A stretch of DNA of 64,000 bases, from contig NZ_JIAI01000010.1 in the NCBI RefSeq assembly GCF_000620785.1, forward strand, positions 265,000-328,999, given 5' to 3'. The notes under the pieces are model-generated. The model did not search any database, was not told the origin of the DNA, and saw only the letters and a program-made list of their open reading frames with translations. Source of the DNA: Actinospineispora acaciae DSM 45401. Its GTDB lineage: Bacteria > Actinomycetota > Actinomycetes > Mycobacteriales > Pseudonocardiaceae. This document shows, piece after piece, positions 54,612 to 64,000 of the stretch; position 1 is the stretch's first letter; every line of letters begins with the position of its first letter. The position numbers and the translations under genes were made by a program.

Positions 54612-55271
54612 ATGGACCTGCCACAGGTGGTCTCCGAGCAGGAATGGCAGCGGGCGCGGGCCGAGCTGCTGGTCAAGGAGAAGGAGATGACCCGGGCGCT
54701 GGACGCCCTGGCCGGCGAGCGCAGGCGGCTGCCGATGGTCGCCTGGGACGCCGGCTACGAGTTCGACGGCCCGGACGGCAGGGCCACCCTGCTGGACCTG
54801 TTCGAGGGCCGCCGCCAGCTGATCGTGTACCACTTCATGATGGAAGCCGGCTCGGACCACCGCTGCCCCGGCTGCTCGATCATCGCGGACAACATCGGAC
54901 ACCTCGCGCACCTGCACGCCAGGGACACCACGCTGGTGATGACCTCGCCGGCGCCGCTGGCCCAGCTCACCGAGTACAAACAGCGGATGGGCTGGACGGT
55001 GCCGTGGTACTCCGCGTACGGCAGCACGTTCTCCGCCGACTGCGGCGCCCCGAAGTACCACGGGATCAGCGTGTTCCTGCGCGACGGCGACAACGTCTAC
55101 CGCACCTACTTCACCAACGGCCGGGGCGGCGACCAGCTGATCGGCACGCTGCGCTACCTGGACCTGACGGCGCTGGGCCGCCAGGAGGCCTGGGAGCCGA
55201 ACAGCCGGGGCACCGACGGCCCCGGACACTGGTGGAAGCTGCACGACAGCTACGAGACCGCCGCCAACTAA
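54612..55271 (+). CDS. DUF899 thioredoxin-like protein
   Basis: A 219-residue member of DUF899, a thioredoxin-fold family. It contains LIVYHFMMEAG, the cysteine pair HRCPGCSIIADNI, GWTVPWYSAYGSTFSADCG, VFLRDGDNVYRTYFTNGRG and GPGHWWKLHDSY. A redox role is likely but no substrate is known. GGAAGGAG precedes the ATG. Confidence 0.92.
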   Translation: MDLPQVVSEQEWQRARAELLVKEKEMTRALDALAGERRRLPMVAWDAGYEFDGPDGRATLLDLFEGRRQLIVYHFMMEAGSDHRCPGCSIIADNIGHLAHLHARDTTLVMTSPAPLAQLTEYKQRMGWTVPWYSAYGSTFSADCGAPKYHGISVFLRDGDNVYRTYFTNGRGGDQLIGTLRYLDLTALGRQEAWEPNSRGTDGPGHWWKLHDSYETAAN

Positions 55272-55279
55272 AGGCCGAC

Positions 55280-55624
55280 ATGCCCGACACCGCCACCGAC
55301 CCGCTCAGCGCCACGCTGGCCGCGCTCGCCGACCCCACCCGGCGGGCGATCCTGGCGCGGCTGTCCGCCGGCGAGGCCACCCTCACCGAGCTGGCCACGC
55401 CGTTCGAGATGAGCGTCCCGGCGGTGGCCAAGCACCTCAAGGTGCTCGAACGCGCCGGCCTGATCACCCGGGGGCGCGCGGCCCAGGCCAAGCCGTGCCG
55501 GCTGGCCGCCGGCCCGCTGGCCGACGTGGCCACCTGGGTGCTCGGCTACCGGCGGTTCTGGGACGAGGGCTTCGACCGCCTGGACGAACATTTGCGACGG
55601 CTACAGGACGGAGACCGAGAATGA
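55280..55624 (+). CDS. ArsR-family transcriptional regulator
   Basis: A 114-residue winged-helix repressor (LADPTRRAILARLSAGEATL, FEMSVPAVAKHLKVLERAGL). It lacks the CxCxxC metal site of ArsR/SmtB sensors, so the signal is not a metal bound there; it belongs to the SRPBCC-partnered group. It overlaps the next gene by 4 nt. Confidence 0.93.
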   Translation: MPDTATDPLSATLAALADPTRRAILARLSAGEATLTELATPFEMSVPAVAKHLKVLERAGLITRGRAAQAKPCRLAAGPLADVATWVLGYRRFWDEGFDRLDEHLRRLQDGDRE

Positions 55625-56076
55625 CCGCCGCCGGCCGGGAGCTGACCATCACCCGCGCCTTCGACGCGCCCCGCGAGCTGGTGTTCCGGGCCTGGACCGA
55701 CCCCGAGCACCTGGCCCTGTGGTGGGGACCGGCCGGGGCGACGACGATGTCCGCCGAGTCCGAGCCCCGGGTCGGTGGCCGGTGGCGGATCCGCATCGGC
55801 CACCCCGAGCTGGACGCCGACCAGTGGGCCGGCGGCGTCTACCTGGAGCTGCGCGCGCCCGAGCGGCTGGTGTTCACGTTCGCCTGGGAGCGGCCGCCGG
55901 GCACCAGGGTCGACGAGTCGGTGATCACCATCGGCCTTGCCGACCAGGACGGCAAGACGGTCATGACGTTCCACCAGGCCGCCTTCGGCACCGCCGAGGA
56001 ACGCGACGCCCACGCCGACGGCTGGTCGGGGGGCTTCGACAACCTGGCCGCGCACCTCGCGACGATGGGTACGTGA
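55621..56076 (+). CDS. SRPBCC (AHSA1-like) protein
   Basis: A 151-residue START-like fold protein (LTITRAFDAPRELVFRAWTD, LALWWGPAG, GGVYLELRAPERLVFTFAWE, GWSGGFDNLAAHL). Such proteins bind hydrophobic ligands and are commonly paired with ArsR regulators. The ATG overlaps the ArsR stop, and its own stop overlaps the next start. Confidence 0.92.
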   Translation: MTAAGRELTITRAFDAPRELVFRAWTDPEHLALWWGPAGATTMSAESEPRVGGRWRIRIGHPELDADQWAGGVYLELRAPERLVFTFAWERPPGTRVDESVITIGLADQDGKTVMTFHQAAFGTAEERDAHADGWSGGFDNLAAHLATMGT

Positions 56077-56987
56077 ACGCGAGCGAACGGCTGGGCCTCG
56101 GGCTGGCCGCACTGGGCCGCCCGGCGTACATCAACCTGGGCCGGACCGACGCGCTGCCGCCCGACCGCACGGTGGACGAGCTGCGCGCGGCCAGCTGGGA
56201 GGTGCTGGACGCCGGGTACGCCGCCGGGCTGCGCTGGGTGGACGTGGCCCGCTCGTACGGCCGGGCCGAGGAGTTCTTGGCCGGCTGGCTGGCGGCACGC
56301 GGCCACCGCGACGTGACGGTGTCCAGCAAGTGGGGCTACGCCTACGTCGGCGGCTGGCGGCTGGACGCGCCGGTGCACGAGCAGAAGGAACACTCGCTGG
56401 CCCGGTTCCGCGCCCAGTTGGACGAGTCGCGCCGACTCCTTGGCGAGCGCCTGGCCCTCTACCAGGTGCACTCGCTGACGCCCGACAGCCCGCTCCTGAC
56501 CGACCGCGAGCTGCTCGCCGCCATGGTCGACTCCGGCCTGCCGCTGGGTTTCTCCACGTCCGGCCCGAACCAGGCCGACACCATCGCCCGCGCCATGGAC
56601 CTGGAGGTGTTCACCGCGGTCCAGTCCACCTGGAACCCCCTAGAACCCTCGGCCGCCGCCCGCCTGGCCGAGGCCCACGCCGCCGGCCTGCGCGTCCTGG
56701 TCAAAGAACCCCTGGCCAACGGCCGCCTAGCGGTGAACGCGCCGGAGCCCGTACTCAAACTGGCCGCCCGTTACCGCACCACCCCCGACGCCATATCCCT
56801 GGCCGCCGCCCTCTCCCAACCCTGGGCCGACACCGTCCTCCTAGGCCCGTCCTCCGTCGACCAACTGCACGCCAACCTAACCGCCCGGTCCGTAACCCTC
56901 ACCCAGTCCGACCTAGCCGACCTGGCCAAGCTCGCCGAACCCCCACCCACCTACTGGACCACCCGCGCCTCCCTCCCCTGGATCTGA
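56073..56987 (+). CDS. Aldo/keto reductase
   Basis: This 304-residue TIM-barrel oxidoreductase has the DVARSYGRAEEFLAGWL segment (catalytic Asp/Tyr), VSSKWGY (Lys), YQVHSLTPDSPLL (His) and VLLGPSSVDQLHANL near the NADP site. It is the last gene of the HxlR/ArsR-controlled run, joined to the SRPBCC gene by a GTGA overlap. The substrate is unknown. Confidence 0.92.
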   Translation: MNASERLGLGLAALGRPAYINLGRTDALPPDRTVDELRAASWEVLDAGYAAGLRWVDVARSYGRAEEFLAGWLAARGHRDVTVSSKWGYAYVGGWRLDAPVHEQKEHSLARFRAQLDESRRLLGERLALYQVHSLTPDSPLLTDRELLAAMVDSGLPLGFSTSGPNQADTIARAMDLEVFTAVQSTWNPLEPSAAARLAEAHAAGLRVLVKEPLANGRLAVNAPEPVLKLAARYRTTPDAISLAAALSQPWADTVLLGPSSVDQLHANLTARSVTLTQSDLADLAKLAEPPPTYWTTRASLPWI

Positions 56988-57013
56988 CCACCCGCCCGCC
57001 CGCGCGCGCACCG

Positions 57014-57760
57014 TCACCGCGAGTCGGGGTTTTCGTCAGGGTGAGTCGGGGTTTTCGTCAGCCGCCCGAGCGCCTCGGTGACGTTGGCCTCGACGCCGGC
57101 CTTGTCGATGCCCAGCTCGGTGAGCACCCCCGCGCCGTCCTCCTGCTCCAACAGCGCGAGCAGCATGTGCTCGGTGCCGATGTAGTTGTGGCCCAGCCGC
57201 AGCGCCTCCCGGAACGTCAGCTCCAGGGCCTTGCGGGCCGCCGCGTCGAACGGCACCAGCGCGGGCATCTCCGCGGCCGCCGGCGGCAGCTTCGCCGTCG
57301 CGGCCCGCCGCACCTCCTCCAGCGCCACGCCCCGCGACACGATCGCCCGCGCCGCCAGCGCCTCCGGCTCGGCCAGCAGCCCGAGCACCAGGTGCTCCGG
57401 CCGGATCTCCGCGCTGCTCGCCGCCCGGGCCTCGTTCTGCGCGGCCACCACGGCGTTCCTGGCCCGGGGGGTGAACCGGCTGAACCCCTGGCTCGCGTCG
57501 AGCTCGCTCTTCGGCACGAACCGTTTCTGCGCCGCCTGCTTGGTGACGCCCATGCTCTGGCCGATCTCCGTCCAGGACGCCCCGGAGCGGCGGGCCTGGT
57601 CCACGAAGTGGCCGATCAGGTGGTCGGCCAGCTCGCCGAGGTGGTCGGCCGCAATGACCGCGTCGGAGAGCTGTTCGAGCGGGTCGTTGTGCGCCTTCTT
57701 GATGGCGCCGATCAGGTCGTCGAGCCGCACCTGGCCGGCCACCGGCGTTGGGTCCGTCAT
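57014..57760 (-). CDS. ClpC2-like protein: helix-turn-helix plus Clp N-domain
   Basis: A 248-residue protein with an N-terminal DNA-binding part (WTEIGQSMGVTKQAAQKRFV) and a C-terminal Clp repeat domain (FTPRARNAVVAAQNEARAAS, IRPEHLVLGLLAEPEA, NYIGTEHMLLALLEQEDGAG). There is no ATPase domain. This is the architecture of mycobacterial ClpC2, linked to protection from antibiotics that target the ClpC1 N-domain. The ATG follows a TATGGT box by 7 nt. Two inverted repeats cover its promoter. The last 13 residues come from a dimer repeat. Confidence 0.9.
   Translation of the reverse strand: MTDPTPVAGQVRLDDLIGAIKKAHNDPLEQLSDAVIAADHLGELADHLIGHFVDQARRSGASWTEIGQSMGVTKQAAQKRFVPKSELDASQGFSRFTPRARNAVVAAQNEARAASSAEIRPEHLVLGLLAEPEALAARAIVSRGVALEEVRRAATAKLPPAAAEMPALVPFDAAARKALELTFREALRLGHNYIGTEHMLLALLEQEDGAGVLTELGIDKAGVEANVTEALGRLTKTPTHPDENPDSR
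57021..57061. repeat. 22-bp-period dimer repeat, copy 3
   Basis: Two exact copies of GAGTCGGGGTTTTCGTCAG, offset by 22 bp, lie within the 3' end of the ClpC2-like gene and encode its C-terminal residues. Confidence 0.8.
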
Positions 57761-57763
57761 GCC

Positions 57764-57809
57764 GTCAACCATAGGTTGACGCACCCGCGAGCGTCAACCA
57801 GAAGTTGAC
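57764..57809. promoter_or_regulatory. Twin inverted-repeat operators of the ClpC2-like gene
   Basis: GTCAACC-ATA-GGTTGAC (57764-57780) overlaps the -10 box, and GTCAACC-AGA-AGTTGAC (57793-57809) covers the -35 area. Their centres are 29 bp apart. Autoregulation by the helix-turn-helix domain is inferred. Confidence 0.7.
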
Positions 57810-57959
57810 GCGATCTTGTCTGGGGCCTTCCCTACCCGAGTTTGACGGGATGGCACCCGGCGATCGGGGGCGCTCCCTGTCGCCCGGGACCGCACCACAA
57901 CGGCAACCTCTGATAGCGACGCCGAGGGTTCGCGTCGGCGCCGGATCGAGGAGGAAGCG

Positions 57960-59255
57960 ATGAGCACGTCGGCCGCCATGCGACTGGACACCCGGGACGA
58001 CCTGGGCACCCGCGACGACCGGCGGCGCACGCTGGTGTGGAAGTTCGGCGGCACGTCCGTCGCGGACCACGACCGGCTGCGGGCCGTCGCCGGCCGGATG
58101 GTCGACGCGCAGCGTGCCGGCCACCGGGTGGTCGCTGTACTGTCGGCGATGGGCAAGGCCACCGACGAGCTGTCCGGGATGGCCTACGAAATGTCCGCTC
58201 GCCCGCCGATGCGCGAGATGGATGCGCTGCTCGCGGTCGGCGAGTCGATCTCCTGCGCACTCGCCGCGATGGCGGTGCACGAGCTCGGTTCCTACGCCGT
58301 GTCGCTGACCGGCGCCCAGGCCGGCGTGCTGACCGACGGCATGCACGGCAACGCCAGGCTGCGCGACGTCCGCCCGGACCGGGTCGTCGCCGCGCTGGAG
58401 GAGGGAGCGATCGTGCTGGTGACCGGGTTCCAGGGGGTCTCGCCGGACGGCGAGGTCACCACGCTCGGCCGGGGTGGCTCGGACGCGTCCGCGGTCGCGG
58501 TGGCCGCCGGGCTGGGCCTGACCGAATGCGAGATCTTCACCGACGTGCCGGCCGTGTTCACCGCCGACCCACGGGTGGTTCCCGGCGCGCGGCCGCTGCC
58601 CGCGTTGCGCCACGAGGAGATGCTGGAGCTGGCCGAGGCCGGCGCCGGCGTGCTGCAGCCCCGGTCGGTCGAGCTGGCCGCCGCGCACGGCGTGGACATC
58701 CACCTGCGCTCCAGCTTCAGCTCCCAGGAAGGTACCTGGATCCGGCGTGGAGCTCCGGACGCGGGCGCGGAGAACACGACGGTGGCCGGCGTCGCGCACC
58801 GGTTCCAGGAGCCGCTGTACTCCGCGCGCGGCGTCACCCCCGCCGGCGTCACCACGGCGCTGGCCGGGCGGGGCGCGGCGGTGGGCGCGATCGTGCCGGA
58901 CGGCTCCGAGGACACCGTGCGGTTCACCGTGCCCGGCGTCGACCCCGCCGAGGTGGCCGCCGCCATCGCCGACCTGGGCGTGCCGGTGCAGACCGAGCAG
59001 GAGCTGGGCACCGTGAGCGTGGTCAGCCTGGGCATCGCCCGCAAGCCGGGCATCGTCGCCCGCGCGCTGGCCACCCTGGAGCGGGCCGGGATCGAGGCCC
59101 GGTTCGTGACCACCACGCCCGGCCGGGTGTCGGTGCACGTGGCCTCCGGCGAGGTCGCCGACGCGGTCCGGCTGCTGCACGACACGTTCATCCCGACCGA
59201 CGCCGACGCCGACGCCACCGCCGACGAGCCCGACCCCGTGCCGGCGGCCGCCTGA
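57960..59255 (+). CDS. Aspartate kinase
   Basis: A 431-residue aspartokinase making aspartyl phosphate, the entry step to lysine, threonine, methionine and diaminobutyrate. The kinase part has WKFGGTSVADHDRL, VTGFQGVSPDGEVTTLGRGG and FTDVPAVFTADPR; two ACT domains form the C-terminal third (VTPAGVTTALAGRGAAVGAI; SVVSLGIARKPGIVARAL). GAGGAGGAAGCG precedes the ATG. It is followed not by asd, its usual partner, but by a Pls-type synthetase 147 nt downstream, suggesting a dedicated precursor supply. Whether it is feedback-insensitive cannot be read by eye. Confidence 0.94.
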   Translation: MSTSAAMRLDTRDDLGTRDDRRRTLVWKFGGTSVADHDRLRAVAGRMVDAQRAGHRVVAVLSAMGKATDELSGMAYEMSARPPMREMDALLAVGESISCALAAMAVHELGSYAVSLTGAQAGVLTDGMHGNARLRDVRPDRVVAALEEGAIVLVTGFQGVSPDGEVTTLGRGGSDASAVAVAAGLGLTECEIFTDVPAVFTADPRVVPGARPLPALRHEEMLELAEAGAGVLQPRSVELAAAHGVDIHLRSSFSSQEGTWIRRGAPDAGAENTTVAGVAHRFQEPLYSARGVTPAGVTTALAGRGAAVGAIVPDGSEDTVRFTVPGVDPAEVAAAIADLGVPVQTEQELGTVSVVSLGIARKPGIVARALATLERAGIEARFVTTTPGRVSVHVASGEVADAVRLLHDTFIPTDADADATADEPDPVPAAA

Positions 59256-59276
59256 CCAGCGCCGACGGGCGACCAT

Positions 59277-59296
59277 GGGTAGGGCTGGCCCTACCC
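59277..59296 (+). promoter_or_regulatory. Perfect hairpin between ask and the synthetase gene
   Basis: GGGTAGGGC-TG-GCCCTACCC is a 20-nt palindrome in the 147-nt gap. No T-run follows. It could be an operator or a processing/attenuation hairpin setting the expression ratio of the two genes. Confidence 0.5.
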
Positions 59297-59402
59297 CCAC
59301 TCCGGGGGTCAGCCCATCCGTTCCGGGGGCACGCACGATCGTCCCCCGGCCGTCCCGCGACCACACTCGATGCACACGCCGAAGACCGCTCAGGGAGACG
59401 CC

Positions 59403-63824
<4,422 letters not shown>

Positions 63825-63853
63825 TCGTGCGTGTCGTTATTTGTTTCGTTCGA

Positions 63854-63871
63854 AAATCGCTGGCGCGATTT
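63854..63871 (+). terminator. Hairpin after the synthetase gene
   Basis: AAATCGC-TGGC-GCGATTT, a perfect 7-bp stem, lies 29 nt after the stop codon in an AT-richer stretch. Confidence 0.6.
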
Positions 63872-63948
63872 CCGACGACCTGAGTTTGTAGGTTGCTTGG
63901 TGCCGTCCCCGGCTGGTGGCTGGGCGCGTCAGGTGGGTTCGGTTGCGT

Positions 63949-63964
63949 CCCGTCTGTAGACGGG
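63949..63964. repeat. Short inverted repeat near the window end
   Basis: CCCGTCT-GT-AGACGGG is a perfect 7-bp stem. Its context lies beyond the window. Confidence 0.4.
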
Positions 63965-64000
63965 ACCACAGCCAGATGACCACGCTGGGTCTGGCTTCCC

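Overview
This is a GC-rich chromosomal segment of an actinobacterium, most likely a Pseudonocardiales-type organism (Amycolatopsis/Saccharothrix/Actinokineospora relatives). The evidence is the codon usage, the frequent GTG starts, a 24-residue bL37 ribosomal protein, an RsrA/SigR pair, SecA1, MtrAB-LpqB, and a gene order that follows the Mycobacterium tuberculosis stretch from pdtaS to sahH with insertions. I saw no tRNA, rRNA, insertion sequence, prophage or CRISPR array. The species assignment is an inference.

Layout. 1-3.9 kb: PdtaS kinase (cut by the window edge), biotinyl carrier protein, bL37, and the redox-stress anti-sigma/sigma pair RsrA-SigR. 3.9-18.2 kb: resuscitation-promoting factor, SRAP DNA-damage protein, AroA, RsgA, a lipoprotein, a MOSC protein, a membrane Ser/Thr kinase whose outer domain is a paralogue of that lipoprotein, a wax-ester/triacylglycerol synthase-like protein, an rRNA methyltransferase and an FMN hydroxy-acid dehydrogenase. 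18.5-21.9 kb: an ABC exporter next to a striking non-coding 38-bp tandem array. 22-33.4 kb: SecA, HPF, ComF, then LpqB-MtrB-MtrA in a translationally coupled order. 33.4-38.4 kb: an accessory block (VOC protein, glutamate decarboxylase, sterol-desaturase-like hydroxylase, luciferase-like oxidoreductase, DoxX, TetR) separating mtrA from tmk, which sit close together in M. tuberculosis. 38.4-46.3 kb: Tmk, NUDIX, SahH, an orphan MutL-type ASKHA protein, an acyl-CoA ligase, an orphan MacB-type permease and an anti-sigma antagonist.

46.3-52.3 kb is a full stressosome-type partner-switching operon (RsbR, RsbS, RsbT, RsbX-like phosphatase) that ends in a 1155-residue protein. That protein joins an RsbU-type RsbT-binding domain, histidine kinase, receiver, PAS, GAF, PP2C phosphatase and RsbW-type kinase. 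53.2-53.5 kb contains a promoter, a structured region and a strong intrinsic terminator with no gene: a candidate non-coding RNA. 54-57 kb is an HxlR-DUF899-ArsR-SRPBCC-aldo/keto reductase operon with clear operators. 57-63.8 kb carries a ClpC2-like protein with its own inverted-repeat operators, then an aspartate kinase directly upstream of a Pls/PosA-type membrane synthetase (adenylation, carrier, six membrane segments, three tandem C domains). This is the enzyme class that makes cationic homopoly(amino acids) such as epsilon-poly-lysine.

Intergenic space is unusually structured. Three repeat families recur: a 22-bp-period dimer in three copies, a CCGTGAGTGG/CCACTCACGG palindrome in three copies, and a 27-bp element in two inverted copies. 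In two cases the repeat supplies the 3' end of a gene. Several genes appear leaderless (TANNNT box 6-8 nt before the start codon).
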